DNA from: Amoebidium appalachense
Taxonomy: Eukaryota; Ichthyosporea
DNA: 64,000 bases
Reading direction: 5' to 3'
Assembly (NCBI GenBank): GCA_963693365.1
Contig: CAVNZM010000005.1
Span: 7,378,001 to 7,442,000, forward strand
The translations under genes and the position numbers were made by a program. The notes under the pieces were generated by a model. The model was not told where the DNA came from. It ran no database searches and was given only the letters and a program-made list of their open reading frames with translations. Below, piece by piece: positions 1 through 25,006 of this stretch. How positions within the stretch are numbered: position 1 is the first letter of the stretch; each line of letters starts with the position of its first letter.

Positions 1-281
1 GTGCCGATTGGTTCCTCCCCAAGAACACAAAACATCCGATTGGTTGAATTTATTTTGCCCGGGCTAATAGCCTAGTAGTAATGTAAGTAATACACCAGTT
101 CGCATTTAAGTTCCAAAGGTCTTTGAATAACTATATAAGGTTCGTTGGTATGATCTGATTGGTTGTGCTTTAGTGATTGCGAACTCGGCCCGGGCCCAGA
201 TCGGCGAGCAGTGGCTGCTCCTGCCAGAGCTCTTCTTTCATCATTTAGTCACTCTGAGTGCTGGCTGTCTTCCCTGCCTGC

Positions 282-320
<39 letters not shown>

Positions 321-800
321 GGTTGCCGCAGGCGTCCTGCAGCGTCGTATGGGGCCCAGTCACTTACAATAAGCCAATAGCATGCAAATATATATGCAGG
401 CTGGACGGTATACAGTACCATGGCATAGGACAGTAGTACGTGAGTACTCACACAAAAGAACCGGTCCACACACACACGCGTGCGCTCGCGCAAATGTAGG
501 CTACACTAGGCTACATTGCAGCAGGACGGCCGGCCGAGGAACGACCGATCGCGAGTTCATGCATCCATGAATGACACATGAATGACACATGGATGAGGGA
601 GCAGTGCATCGCGTACATGTGGAGGAAATCTTGCTAAAGGGAAGGGGGGAGGGAGGAGACGGTGGGGGCGGGAGGACGGGAGCGAGCTGGGGGAGGGGAA
701 GGGAGAGAGAGCACATGTAGAGAGAAAGCGAGAGCGAGAGCGAGAGAGAGAGAGGGGGAGCAAGAGCGAGAGCAAGAGAGAGAGAGGAGAGAGAGAGGGA

Positions 801-866
<66 letters not shown>

Positions 867-879
867 GCGGGGAGGAGGG

Positions 880-917
<38 letters not shown>

Positions 918-936
918 GAGACGAGAGAGAGGAGAC

Positions 937-986
<50 letters not shown>

Positions 987-1127
987 AGGGAGGGGGGGAG
1001 AGAGAGAGAGAGAACGAGAGAGAGAGGGAGACTGAGAGGGAGGGAGGGAGGTTGAGTCAAGAGGGAAACTAGAGGGGGAGAGAGAGGGGGGGGGGGGGGA
1101 GAGAGAGAGAGAGAGAGGGGGGGGGGG

Positions 1128-1172
<45 letters not shown>

Positions 1173-1466
1173 GAGAGCGAGAGGAGAGTCAGAAAGAGCC
1201 TCGAGCTCGGAGAACTCTAGCAAGCTAGAGAGGGAATCCGGAAGTGGTGGTATTTATTCATGATCATTGAAATCCTGAGTGGCGTCGAAGGCCGGCTGTC
1301 AGCGGATTTTGGTAGCGGTGGTACTTGTGGCAGTGGTGTATATTTATAATACGTAACATGTATATACGCATGCGCCGTGGGATGCGTGCACGCGCATGTA
1401 TGTGTGTGTGTGTGTGTGTGTGTGCAGTGTGTGTGTGTGTGTGTGTATGCACGTGTGTATGTCACA

Positions 1467-1499
<33 letters not shown>

Positions 1500-2357
1500 C
1501 GTGGATGTGTGTGTGTGTGTGTGTGTGCTAGTGTGTGTGTGTGTGTGTTAGTGTGTGTGTGTGCGTGACGTGTGTGTGTGTGTGTGCATGCATTCATGTT
1601 GTACATGCTTTATGATGTGGAGTGTATGCCGGTCACCATGTGGGGGTGTCACGGCGGGGCCTGCACTGGTCTTATCATGGGCTGACCCAGGCATCATGGG
1701 CTAGGTAGGGCTATGTAGTGGTATCACTGTGTGGCCTGCGCATGTTAGCGTGGCCGTCACCCATGAGTCATCAAGGTTCCCTTGTGCAACAATGTGCGCC
1801 TTGTGTATGTAGGCCTATACGTCAATTCAGTCAACTTGATTCCGATTATGATCAACGAATTATCTGCACCAACATTGGCTGAATTTTGCGCAAATCCCTA
1901 GCGACCAATCCGCTCGCGATTTGACAAATATAAATATCATGAATCACGAAAATTCCCCTGCACAACTTCAACAAGTAAACAACACCTCCACTCCTTCGAC
2001 TTCTGTTTCAACTCCCATACTGAGGTGGCGGGCCTTTCGCAATCATAGCCTACCGGCCATCTGTCTGCTATAGGCAACCTGGTTGCGAAACTAGTTCTTT
2101 ATTGCGATACCTTGGTCGAGCAATATTAGGAAATAGTCCTGAATTATCACCAGAGTAGTTGACCCATCGTGAAGTTCCGACCGCTATCACTTCAGATCCT
2201 AGAACGAGGTGCCTGTAAAGCCTGTCTGTATATACCACTAGCCGCGGTTCTGCTATGTACCAGTAGTTCCGGCGGCGAATATAAGGAGGGTTTGTGTACA
2301 AGGCTGATAAACCACAAAGTGTTTGCTCAGGCTTGCTTCAGAAATTACACTGCCAAC
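1..2357. other. intergenic, simple-repeat rich
   Basis: No gene is supported here. The segment holds a T run (about 288-319), a long GA-rich block (about 716-1180) with several G runs, and a GT-rich block (about 1400-1590). Positions 1620-2340 look unique and probably include the promoter and 5' leader of the CRELD-like gene, but I see no clear core promoter motif. The long serine/leucine, arginine/glutamate and histidine/threonine reading frames in this stretch are translations of GA and GT repeats. Confidence 0.7.
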
Positions 2358-2655
2358 ATGCTGTTCCTGATGGCTGTTGCGCTTGTGCTTGGGGCGACTC
2401 CCATTGTCGCCGCCAAAAAATCAAGATGCGATGTGTGTCTTGCAGCTGTAGAAGGGTTCGAGAAGGTGAGTGGAGGCACGCTGCGGTTTATATAGGCGTG
2501 TGTCTGTGTTGTCAGGGAGTGATTGCGGTCGCTGATCGTAGGGAGTACCTCTCCTCCTTTCCCCGTTGCGTTAGATCTCCTTTCATCTCTGTTGTGCCTT
2601 TGGATTTTATGTGTGTGTGCATGTAAGTGTGTGCATGTATGTGTCTGTCTGTGTC

Positions 2656-2754
<99 letters not shown>

Positions 2755-2939
2755 GGAGGCGCAAACTTAAGGGATAGTGGTTGGGTGTGTGTGCGTGGGG
2801 GGAGGGGAGGAGAGAGAAGGTGGGGAGGGGGGGGAGAGAGAGAGCGAGAGAAAGAAAGAGAGAGCGAGAGGAGGGAGAGTGAGAGGGAGAGGGGGGGGGG
2901 GAGAGAGGGAAAGGGGGGGGGAGAGAGAGGGGGGGGGGG

Positions 2940-2978
<39 letters not shown>

Positions 2979-3231
2979 AGGGAGGGAGGGAGAGAGAGAG
3001 GGAGGAGGGGGAGGGGGGAAGGAGACGGGATTAGGGAGGTTGGGAGGGAAGCGGGATTGAAGGGCAGGGTGTCCCTGTGTCCTGGTGTTTGCTGTCAGTC
3101 TCCAGTCCCAGCAACGATCTGCCAGTGGGTTCGTGAAGTGCCCATTTACCAATGATAGTATGTGTGTGTGTGTGTGTTGGGGGAGGGGGGGGAAGGACGG
3201 GAGGGGGGAGGGGAGGAGGGGGAAGGGGAGG

Positions 3232-3269
<38 letters not shown>

Positions 3270-3779
3270 TGTGTCTGTATGTGCTTGTGCATGTTGAATG
3301 AGTGAGCGAAAGAGTGAATGTGTGTGGCACACACGTGTGTTAAAGACGAACGAGTGCTATTATGATGTTTCCCAGTATCTGGCACACACAGCTGAATTTT
3401 GTCATTCTCTACAGAACATGAAGCGCACAGAGGGGAAGGACTGGTGTGGGGGAGACACAAAGTGGCACGAGGAGAAATGTCTCGTCTATGCAAAATCGTA
3501 CTTTTCCTTATCTTCCCCCCCCCCCTCCCCCCCCCCCCCCCCCCCCGGCTCCCCCACACACCCACATACCCTTCCTCCCTGTTTCCGCCGGTATTTCTTT
3601 CCATCCCTCTCCCCGTGGTGCACGGTGGCCTACGGCTTCCCGCATGATATGCTTTGTTCTAAATGTATCTTTCATACACCTCTCTGTGGGTATTTTTAGT
3701 ATTTTTATGTGTTCTTATCTGTTTACTGTGGTTTTCGAAAGTCTGCCTTGGCCGTCGTGAATGTACTTCGCACTCTGTG

Positions 3780-3814
<35 letters not shown>

Positions 3815-4248
3815 CCCCCCCCTCGTTAGGAGCGTGACTGCCTGTGTATGTATGGGGGGTCATGTCTGTTTGCACCTTCCTCACTTCTTTTCCCTTTATT
3901 TTTTGTCTTCCTATTTTTGTTAAGGTAGGAGGGGAAAAAAGGGGGAGGGGAGGGGGGGTTAAAGGGGAAGGGGAAGGGAGGGAAAGCAGTCAGGCTTCGT
4001 CATGTGCCTATGTGTGTGGAGGCAATCTCTGTGCAGGTAACTATATGTACATGCGCGTGTTTTGTAACACATGTTAAAAGGTGTGTGTTTTGTTGGTGGG
4101 AGGGGGGGGGGGGGGGGGGGGGGGGGAGTGGGTTCATGAGGTATGCTATTGTGAGGGACCATGATTCTCTCTCCATCGCTCTCTCTCTCTACCCCCCCCC
4201 CCCCCCCCCCCTCCCCCCCCCTCTCCCTCCCTCCTTCCCTTCCCCATA

Positions 4249-4295
<47 letters not shown>

Positions 4296-4402
4296 AGAAA
4301 GATAGAAAGATATTAAATCCCCCCCTCCCCGCCCCCCCCAGGCCGCCTCTCTTTCTCATTATCTCTCTTCGTCACTTTATCTCCCCACACCTCGCTCCCT
4401 CT

Positions 4403-4441
<39 letters not shown>

Positions 4442-4944
4442 AAAAAGATAAAAATAAGAAAAAATCTTCCTACCTCCTTCCTACTTATCTATTACTAAAT
4501 CTTTGCGTTGAGTTTTTCCTCTTTCTTTCTTTCTGTTTTCTTTTTTCAATCAACCTAATTTTTGGAATGGATGGGTGGGCAGGGAGACACGATTGGCAGA
4601 AGTGATGGAGACTGTGTGCGAAGAGAAGAACAATGAGGTGAGCCCCCCTTCCTCCCCACCCCCCGCACGGAGTGTGCCCTCCCCCCCCCCCCCCCCCCCC
4701 CCCCCCCAGCCGACCCACCTGCCAGCCCCGAAAGCATGCTTGTCCCGGCATATCGTGTGTAGATCCTTCCCACTGTCTCTGATTGTGTATCTACTGGCTT
4801 CACACAGTGCAATATGTCCTTTACCCCCCCCCCCCTTCCCCCCGGGGGGATGGCTGAGGCCTCAATATCTGTGGTCCACAACTTTCCCCCTCCTGAATTG
4901 TCAACAGACTCACCCTCCTGAATTGTCGAAAGACTTGCTCCCTT

Positions 4945-4994
<50 letters not shown>

Positions 4995-5318
4995 AAAAAA
5001 AAAAAAAAAAAAGACAAAAGAAATGGAAAAAAATACTACCAAACAGAAGGGAACTCGTACCTTTTCCCTGTTGGGTGTTTCCTGTATCTCCCTTCAACGA
5101 TTCTCCCTTCGTGGTGTGCAACGTTATCAACGTATTTGTTTTAACGAACGTGGATTTTATCGGTTTACCTCTTCACCAGTCTTTGCTCCCACAAAAATAC
5201 AGCAGCTGCACCAACACACGTACATGCACATGCACACACAAATACACACAGACATACACTCACACGGAGAGAGATAGACGCAGGCATGATCACACAGGCA
5301 CACACACACATATTCACT

Positions 5319-5388
<70 letters not shown>

Positions 5389-5745
5389 ACACCACACACA
5401 TGCACACGCACACATACGCCCGCACAAGCGCATGTACACACACACAGGACATCCCCCCCCCCCCCCCCCCCCCCCACCCACCCTTCCTTTTCCTCCCCGC
5501 CCCCCCCCCTCCCCCCCTCCCCCCCAGTCTTTCAATGGAAACAACAAATAACAAGAATAATAATAATAGTAATAATAATAACAATAAATAATAATTCCTT
5601 AACCACAGTGCAACGAGTTTGTGTCAGACTATGAGGAGCAGCTAGAGGAATGGTACTTCAAGCACACAGACAAGCCCCTCAGAGACTACATTTGTGTCGA
5701 CACGGCAGAAGGTCCCACACTGCCCCCCCTTAGCCCTTCTCCCCC

Positions 5746-5776
<31 letters not shown>

Positions 5777-5829
5777 AAAAAAAAAAAAAACGCACACACT
5801 CGCACCACCACGACTCCACCGACACCCAA

Positions 5830-5915
<86 letters not shown>

Positions 5916-6152
5916 CGACAGTCACCTGAAATGGTTCTTGAACGGGACATCTGTGTTTGTGTGTGTGGGAGGTTTTTTCTTAGGGTGGGAGGGGGGAGAA
6001 AGGAGGCGGGGGGGAAGTGGGGGGGCGGGGGAGATAACAATCCGAGTGATAGTGATTCAAGACTGTCATAGCATTTGCTATCAGTCCGGTTAGTTTTTTG
6101 TTTGTCGTCTGGTAGTTCCTCTCCGTTCTCTTTGTCCCGGAGAAAGGGTGAA

Positions 6153-6189
<37 letters not shown>

Positions 6190-6317
6190 ACGGGGGGAGG
6201 ATCAGGAAACAAGGGAAACTTCGAGAAAAGCAACTTCGATGGTCATGGATAGGCTCCGGCATACTTATCAGTGGTGTGTGTGTGTGTCCGAGTATCTGTG
6301 TGCAGCATGTGTGTGTG

Positions 6318-6363
<46 letters not shown>

Positions 6364-6672
6364 GGATGAGACACGGTGTGTGTATGTGTGTGTCGTGAGT
6401 GTCGAGCGTACGTGCGTGTGTGTGTGTGTGTTGTGGACAGACATTATTTTTTATGCTTAGGCTAATATATACCCGTACAACAGTCTGCTTGTGAGCATGC
6501 TTTTGTTATATGCTACTATTTAATGTCAAAGGCTGAATTAACCAATGAGTTTAATTTTTAATTTTTCAATGATTGGCCCACAGCCTGCTGCCCACTCGGA
6601 AAGTTTGGAAAGAAATGCGAAGGTGAGCCCCCCTTCCCCCCCCCCCCCCCCCTCCCCCACCCACCCACCCAA

Positions 6673-6765
<93 letters not shown>

Positions 6766-7165
6766 CCCACCCGCCCACACTCACCCCACACGCAAGGCAC
6801 ACCCAGTTTTTTTTTTGTTTCTTCTTTGTTTTTTTTTGCCTGCTGACACATGGACAACTCACCCACGTCAAATGAAGCGGTATTGATTCGGGCTTTGCAC
6901 GCCAGGTGCGATGAAATTGTTCATTTTACATATCGGCATGACACCACGATTTGTGAATTTTACACACTCATGCGTACGACATTCTAACCACTCCTTCTTC
7001 CCCTTTGGCGCAATAAGAACACTTAACCACACACACATAACACCCTCCAATATCTAACACTTCCTCCTCCTCTAGTCAACTGACAAGTCTGCTCTCCAAG
7101 CCTACCTACCCCCCCCCCCCCCCCCTCCCTTGCCCCCAAATCCCGAAACCACACATACGCATCGC

Positions 7166-7215
<50 letters not shown>

Positions 7216-7225
7216 ACGCACACGA

Positions 7226-7303
<78 letters not shown>

Positions 7304-7640
7304 ACAGACTGCCCCGGTGGAAACCCGCCATGCAGCGGGCACGGAAAATGTGACGGAGATGGGACGAGGGGGGGCAGTGGGAAGTGCACATGTGATGGCG
7401 GATACACGGGGGATGTTTGCCAGGAGTGTGCTGGGGGATATGTGCGAGAAGGGGGCGAGTGCAAAGGTAGGATAAGTGTGGGTGAGGGTCACGGTGGTGG
7501 GCGGTTGGGTGTGTGTGGGGGGGGGGGGGGGGGGGGGGGGGAGGGGGGGGGGGGGGGGGGGGGGGCGCCGGGGGAGGGGGGGGAGGGGAAGGGGGTGGAG
7601 GGAGGGGAGGGGGATTGGTAGGCGGGCGGGCGGGTGGTGG

Positions 7641-7693
<53 letters not shown>

Positions 7694-8934
7694 CGTTTGT
7701 GTGCACGTGCATGTGTGCATGCATGGATGTGTGCACCCATGTGCATACGTGTGCGTGTGTGTGTGTGTGTTTGTGTAGTCGTTGTCGTGTCCTGTACCTG
7801 TGCCCACGTCCGCTCCCCAGTGCACACAGCAAAGACAAACACACACACTTGCAGTGGTCTCCCCTTCACCTGTACAGTGCCATACACAAAAGTATCGTCC
7901 GAGTGTTACCATGGCTTATCCACCTGTTCACCCCTATCTGCCTATTCGTCGAGACCCCCCCCCCCCCCCCCCCCCCCCCCTCCCCCCCCCCCCCCACACA
8001 CACACACACCCCTCTCGGCGCTATCATGTGTATCTCCCTCTGCCCTCCCCTTCCCCCCCCCCCCCCCCCCCTCCCCTCCCGCCGGGTACGGTGGATGACC
8101 TGGGCGCCCCCTGAGGATGGGTTCCGCTTGTTATTCATGCTCTTTGTGTGGTTTGCACTTTGATTATGTTTGTCATTATGTTTGTCATTATTTTTGTGTG
8201 CTTTGTACTCCATAACACATTCCAACAAACCCCCCCCCAAAAAAAATAACACACGTACACACACGTGCAATAATCACTTCTACTCATAGACCTCCGAGGC
8301 ATGCACATGATTCCTGTTTACAAACACTCGGACTGGTTGCTCGCATGCACACACACCAACGTAGGTGCGGGCGCATATGGACGCAGACAAGGACACAAAG
8401 CAGAGTCACACACGTGCGCATGCGTGCGCGCACGCGCGCACACACACACACACACGCGGGCGCAGGCGCGGGCGCGGGCATGCACACGCACACGCACACG
8501 CACACGCACACACAAAGAGAGACAGAGAGATGCAGGGAGAGATAGAAAGGGAGAGGGAAACTAATTAGCTTACCCCACTCACCTCAGATATAGACGAATG
8601 CGCCGCCAGCCCGTCACCCTGCTCGGAGGACGAACGGTGCCAAAACAACCTCGGTTCTTTCACATGTGACTGCAAAGAGGGATACGAGCGAAACTCCGAG
8701 TCTAAATGCACTCTAATCCCTCCGCCGCCACCACCACCACCGACTGAACCAGAACACAGCGTCGACTCGCGTTCTGCGGAAAATAACGAGGGAGGTAAAG
8801 GAGAAGATAAAGAGGAGGATTGTGGGATGGTAGGGAAGGCTTTGGGTATGTTCGGAATGGGCTCATGCGCAAAAAAGACAATGGGGAACGAGGGGGAGGG
8901 GGAGTCGAAGGCTGCGGAGGCCCCTGTGAGTTGA
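2358..8934 (+). CDS. CRELD-like secreted/ER EGF-domain protein
   Basis: Spliced gene, exons 2358-2465, 3415-3497, 4583-4637, 5609-5711, 6584-6622, 7308-7466 and 8588-8934; all introns are GT-AG, phases agree, and the product is 297 aa. Residues 1-19 form a signal peptide, probably cut after VAA. The cysteine-rich N-terminal part ([31 protein letters not shown], then YICVDT and [11 protein letters not shown]) follows the saposin/canopy-like domain of CRELD proteins. Exon 6 encodes a laminin-type EGF module ([25 protein letters not shown]). Exon 7 encodes a calcium-binding EGF module starting DIDEC, followed by a proline run and a charged tail. Known CRELD2 proteins are soluble ER folding factors; ER or secretory location here is inferred. 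There is no membrane segment, no furin-type repeat and no KDEL-like end. The stop codon overlaps a consensus donor (GTGAGT at 8926), so the C-terminus could be extended by further splicing. Somewhat shorter than animal CRELD2 (about 350 aa). Confidence 0.88.
2466..8587 (+). other. introns of the CRELD-like gene: contents
   Basis: Intron 1 (2466-3414) holds GT repeats (about 2603-2754), GA/G-rich DNA and more GT. Intron 2 (3498-4582) holds C runs, a G run near 4100 and a TA repeat (about 4251-4292). Intron 3 (4638-5608) holds C and A runs and a CA repeat (about 5325-5398). Intron 4 (5712-6583) has C, A, CA and GA tracts followed by G runs (about 6151-6188 and 6320-6361). Intron 5 (6623-7307) is CA and C rich and its CA repeat ends at the acceptor. 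Intron 6 (7467-8587) starts G/GT rich, ends C/CA rich and contains a poly-C-tailed interspersed repeat. No nested gene was seen. Confidence 0.7.
8098..8240 (+). repeat. poly-C-tailed interspersed repeat, copy 1
   Basis: SINE-like unit in intron 6 of the CRELD-like gene. It shares a core (CCTGAGGATGGG followed by TC, GCTT and an AT-rich stretch ending near TGCTCTTT) with copies at about 23020 and 59786. It ends in an ACACATTC-like motif followed by a C run, as the other copies do. It lies in the same orientation as the host gene. No RNA polymerase III boxes are recognisable. Confidence 0.6.
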
Positions 8935-11893
<2,959 letters not shown>

Positions 11894-12552
11894 ATGACTA
11901 GCAGCAACGTTAACAATCGTGATGCCATCCCGACTCCTCGGTTATTCAACGCAAACGGCACACTTTTTGCTGTATTGGAAACGACCTACTACATTTTCGG
12001 TATCAAGGCAGCAGCATTCATTGCTGTGCTGCTGAATGGAGGCCTCATCTATTTCTGCAATCACAGTGGTATAGGGGATGTCCCTGATGCACGGTTTGGC
12101 TTTACAGAGCATGAACTTGCACAGCTCTTCAGAAAATGGGGTGAGCAAGGAATGGGGAACTTTTTCGTTTGCATGGTGAGTTTGGCAACGCGGCGGCGGC
12201 GGGGGGACCGGGGGGGGGGGGGGGGGAGGGGGGGGCGGGGGGAGGGGGGAGAAGAGAAGGAGGGGAAGGGGGGTCCCGTTTTTTTTTTTTTTTTTTTTTT
12301 TTTTGGGGGGGGGGGGGGGGGGGGACTACATAATATTTTTGTGCTCTTGTGGCTGCGTGGGGAAAAAATTTTTTTAAAGAAAGGGGAGGGATTAATTAAG
12401 GTGGAGAGGTGTGGGTGGGAAGGGAAGCCTACTACTAGCTAGTAGCTCTCAGAAAGCTTCACCGTAGTTTGCCATTCGTGCAGTTTGCTTGATGAATTTT
12501 CAGAGTTTATTTTATTATTATTTTTTTTGGGGGGGGGGGGGGAGGGTGGTGG

Positions 12553-12605
<53 letters not shown>

Positions 12606-13542
12606 TGGGGGATGGGGAACAATAAGAAGCCATGTGTAGCGCGGTGAGAATTGATCTTCGGTTGGATGGGTGCTGTCGAGCAAGCTCGAAGAGAAGAGTT
12701 TACGGTGCGTGTGTGTCTGTGTGTGTGTCTGTGTGTGTGTCTGTGTGTGTGTGTGTGCGTGCGTGCGTGGGTGCGTGCACGTGTGCGATTGTTCGTGTGT
12801 GTGTGTGTGGGAGAGACATAAAAGACTGAGGGGAACTGAAGGAGAAGGAGAGAGGGGAGGGGGGAGGTGGGGGGGCGGGGGCGGGAGGGGGGGGGGGGGG
12901 GGGAGAATAGTTGTGTTAGAAGAAGATTGGGCAGCGAGGAAGAGTGGGCGAAGTTGATGTGGGCCGGGAGAGAGGGGAAAAAAGAAGGCCGGAGAAAGGG
13001 GGGGGGGAAGAGAGCGATAAAACAGAAGAACGACATTGAGAGGAGTGCATCTATTGGGCAGGGGGCGTGGGAGAGGTTGAGAAATGTAGAAAGATATCTA
13101 GAGAAAGACAACGGAGAAGCTGAGAACGGGAGTTTTCAACCACTTACGTGAACCCCACTTACCCGCATCACTCGCTGTACAGGGTGCCGATTTCCTCCTG
13201 GCCATGCCATCATACTTCCTCCTTCTAATCTGCATGGCTACACACCTCGCCACCTCCCTCCAACCGCACATGGAACCACCACAGCGCCACAGGCTTTTAT
13301 CTATTTTATATGCACTTTCCCTTCTTGTTGTCGCTGGAGATGTTGTGGAAACGGGCATTCTTCTAGCGTATTCTTTGGCGTATCCGGGTGGCATTCCTTC
13401 CATTCTGATTGGTTTGGGGAGCGTTGGGCAGCGAATCAAATGGGTCCTTTTGGCGTTGGTGGTGGCGGTGTGTGCGTGGGGGGAGCTGTGGGTGTGGTTA
13501 AAGTTGAAGTCCAGTAGAGGGACAGAGAGAAAGGATATGTAG
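11894..13542 (+). CDS. four-helix integral membrane protein of unknown function
   Basis: Two exons, 11894-12175 and 13183-13542, joined in phase 0 (exon 1 ends before GTGAGT; the acceptor is TACAG), product 213 aa. I see four hydrophobic segments, near residues 33-53, 92-112, 127-150 and 178-200, and a basic C-terminal tail. Polar residues sit inside or beside them: an Asp and a Pro in helix 2 (GADFLLAMPSYF), D-V-V-E in helix 3, and RIKW at the start of helix 4. A soluble loop carries the E-H-E-L-A-Q-L-F-R-K-W-G motif. This spacing recalls small uncharacterised four-helix membrane proteins of bacteria and protists, but I cannot name a family, so no function is assigned. An earlier potential donor (GTGAGC at 12141) would not keep the frame with the downstream exon. 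A polyadenylation signal lies 11 bases past the stop. Intron 1 is G rich with a T run and a GT block. Confidence 0.6.
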
Positions 13543-13552
13543 GCATTTGGAT

Positions 13553-13558
13553 AATAAA
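13553..13558 (+). terminator. AATAAA polyadenylation signal
   Basis: AATAAA occurs 11 bases after the stop codon of the four-helix membrane protein, implying a very short 3' untranslated region. Position fits; the cleavage site is not proven. Confidence 0.45.
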
Positions 13559-13684
13559 GTCCGTGCAGCTCAGTGCCCCCCAGTTCGCCCATTGCCCCCC
13601 TTCCTCTTCCCCCTTTGCCCCCTTTCCACTAGCTCACTAGCTCCCCCCATTCTTTTACCCCCCCGGCACCCCCCCCCCTCCCCC

Positions 13685-13716
<32 letters not shown>

Positions 13717-13724
13717 CCCCCCCC

Positions 13725-13755
<31 letters not shown>

Positions 13756-14292
13756 ACACCTGGCCCATAAAGCTCCCCTTCTACCATACGGTACTAGAGT
13801 CACTATTTCTTTAAGTTCTAACTAAAATTAAAAAAGTTGTCCAGCAACGACGTGGTTTTATCATGTTGAATGATATGCGCACACACGCACACGCATGCAC
13901 AGCATATACACACACACATGTAAACACACACAATACCAACCTGGGCAGGTGCACAGGCTATCAGAGACCGTTTGTCGCAGTGATGTACAAAATTTGTGCA
14001 ACTCCCCCCCTCCCCCCTTCCCCCCTCCCCCCTCCCCCCTCCCCCCCCTCCTCCACCAAACAAACAACACCCAACCCCTACCCTCACCCCAAAAAGGCTC
14101 AAAAAAATAGAAAAGAAAAGAAAACTGCACACCCTCTGCACCTCTCTACCTCTTGCATTTCCAATTCTAACGTGCACGTAAACAGGATGGGCTCGTGCAT
14201 TTTTCTCATATTTTCTTTTACTTTTTCTTTTTTCTTTTTCCCTTTTTCTTTTTTTCTTTTTCTTTAAATTTTTCTTTTTTTTTTTTTTGGAA

Positions 14293-14327
<35 letters not shown>

Positions 14328-14445
14328 GGGGGGATATGCCGTCGGCGTGCAAGGGGATGCATGTGTTGGCTTTTCCTAGTATGCAACGGTGCAGGTCTAT
14401 GTCCTTTGTTGTAGCTGTAATGAAAATTTTAAAGCTTTGATGGAG

Positions 14446-14504
<59 letters not shown>

Positions 14505-15298
14505 CCCCGAGCTCCTCCCCTCCCCAAACCAACCCAACCCAACACCCACCCCCCACCTACCCCCCACCTATCCCAATATATCTCTCGAATCTCCCCCTCC
14601 CTCCCTCCCCCCCCCCCCCCCCCCCTCCCCCCGCACCCCTTCCTTGTTTTCGGAATTCTGTTTCCTTGCCAAGACTCTATATGCCGCCATGCCGATAATA
14701 ATTACACACACAGTGTACGAGTAACGCCTTGCCCAGCTTTTTCTTCTTGTTCAGTGCGCACGTGTATCGACCCTCCGGTGTTCGTAGATTCATAACCTTA
14801 TCGATTATCCGTATATATAATACAGATTTTTGAGGTAAGCTCTTGTTCCTGAAGAGTCGGAGTATATATCCCGGTCAACAACAGGCAGCATATCCCCCAA
14901 GGCTGTGTTGTATTGAGTCAAATACGGGTATGGGGCAACGTGCTTAAAGCTTTCAGAGTGCATACGAGGAGGGTGCACGTCAAAACGCTTGACGTAATAA
15001 TGTAGGTGAGCATGTGTCGTTGTCACATATGCAGGCCATTTGATGGCATGCTGCCTGTTCAACGGTTGGCGATCTACTTCCCTCCTCCACATCCCCTCCC
15101 CTCCCCTCTCCCCGAGTGTTTCTAGATCTGGGTACACACTGCACCACAACCACAAGGGCGCTGTGAAGGGTGTGTCGTTATGCACTACGAGGGTTACTAA
15201 TTAAATAGGAAACCGGGTGTTGAAGTACACGTACACCACAGTATTTGTGTTCTACCTTATCACCCTTCCTTGTTCGACAAAGAACTTGATAATATAGG

Positions 15299-15494
15299 GT
15301 TTTGGGGTTTACGCTGTTTACTCGAGGCAAATAGAGACCAGTCTCAGGTATGGGGGGTTTTTGCTCGGATTATCCCCTCAGCGGCATGTCATGATCACGT
15401 ACATAGATGTCGGGTGATGACTATATATCAGGGTTTACTTTCTCTACGAGACACCATAAAGACTAAGAAAAATCAATTGGTTGGGGTTCCCCGT
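15299..15494 (-). repeat. dispersed repeat, copy A (inverted relative to 56187-56545)
   Basis: About 195 bp is closely similar to the reverse complement of 56187-56545. Landmarks in order are TTTACGCTGTTTACTCGAGG, GTCTCAGGTATGGGGG, CCCCTCAGCGG, GATCACGTACATAGATGTCG, GGGTTTACTTTCTCTACGAG and TTGGGGTTCCCCG. This copy is uninterrupted where the other carries about 150 extra bases. No coding capacity. Confidence 0.75.
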
Positions 15495-15577
15495 TTTTTA
15501 TATTTTTTATATTTTATTTAATTAAATTTTATTTTTTAATAGGTTTTTCCAACAGGGCGGATTATGGTTGCAACAAG

Positions 15578-15656
<79 letters not shown>

Positions 15657-15925
15657 TCAGGCCAAGGAAATGGGCGCTTCAATAATTAGGGTATACACCC
15701 GAGGCCGGCGGGCTTCCTGACCAATCACCAAATAGTCTACATATGAACCTCTTTGAATTTTGAATAGAGTCTGATATAGCATATTAACGTCCAGGATGAC
15801 GTCATAACCGCGGCCTTCCGCAAAGCCTACTCAGTGCCGGAGCAACTGAGCTGCAAACTCGAGCATGTACATCATACATGTACAAAGGAACTCAGTGTAC
15901 ACATAACCTATGGGTAACATACAAG

Positions 15926-24777
<8,852 letters not shown>

Positions 24778-24927
24778 TGTTTTTCTTGATTTCACTATTC
24801 CGCTCTCCCCTTTCCCACCCATCTGACCTGCCAACACTGCATCTAAGTTGACAAGTCCTTGACAGAAGACACATAGAGGCAAGTCTTATAACAGAGATAC
24901 TCACAAGCTGACCTGTATGTGCGCACA

Positions 24928-25006
<79 letters not shown>

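Larger units (their letters stand above)
13543..15925. other. intergenic region
   Basis: Mostly C and CA tracts (13660-13760, 13990-14060), T-rich DNA running into a G run (about 14280-14326) and a C run (about 14447-14501). The stretch 14640-15560 is largely unique and includes a dispersed repeat (15299-15494). A C run directly followed by an A run occupies about 15580-15654. A minus-strand open frame (14805-15185, 126 codons) is not low complexity but matches nothing I know. The stretch 15655-15925 is unique and likely promoter-proximal for the Dus4-like gene. Confidence 0.6.

Noticed and set aside
501-1223. Long Ser/Leu/Pro reading frame on the minus strand and Arg/Glu frame on the plus strand
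   Set aside because: Translation of a GA/CT repeat block; no domain, not coding.
5320-5400. Regular CA repeats considered as a CRISPR-like array
   Set aside because: Pure microsatellites without spacers; the window is eukaryotic.
12141-12146. Earlier donor GTGAGC in exon 1 of the four-helix gene
   Set aside because: Would leave a phase that does not join in frame to the downstream exon at 13183.
13098-13592. 164-codon minus-strand frame
   Set aside because: Antisense shadow of exon 2 of the four-helix membrane protein.
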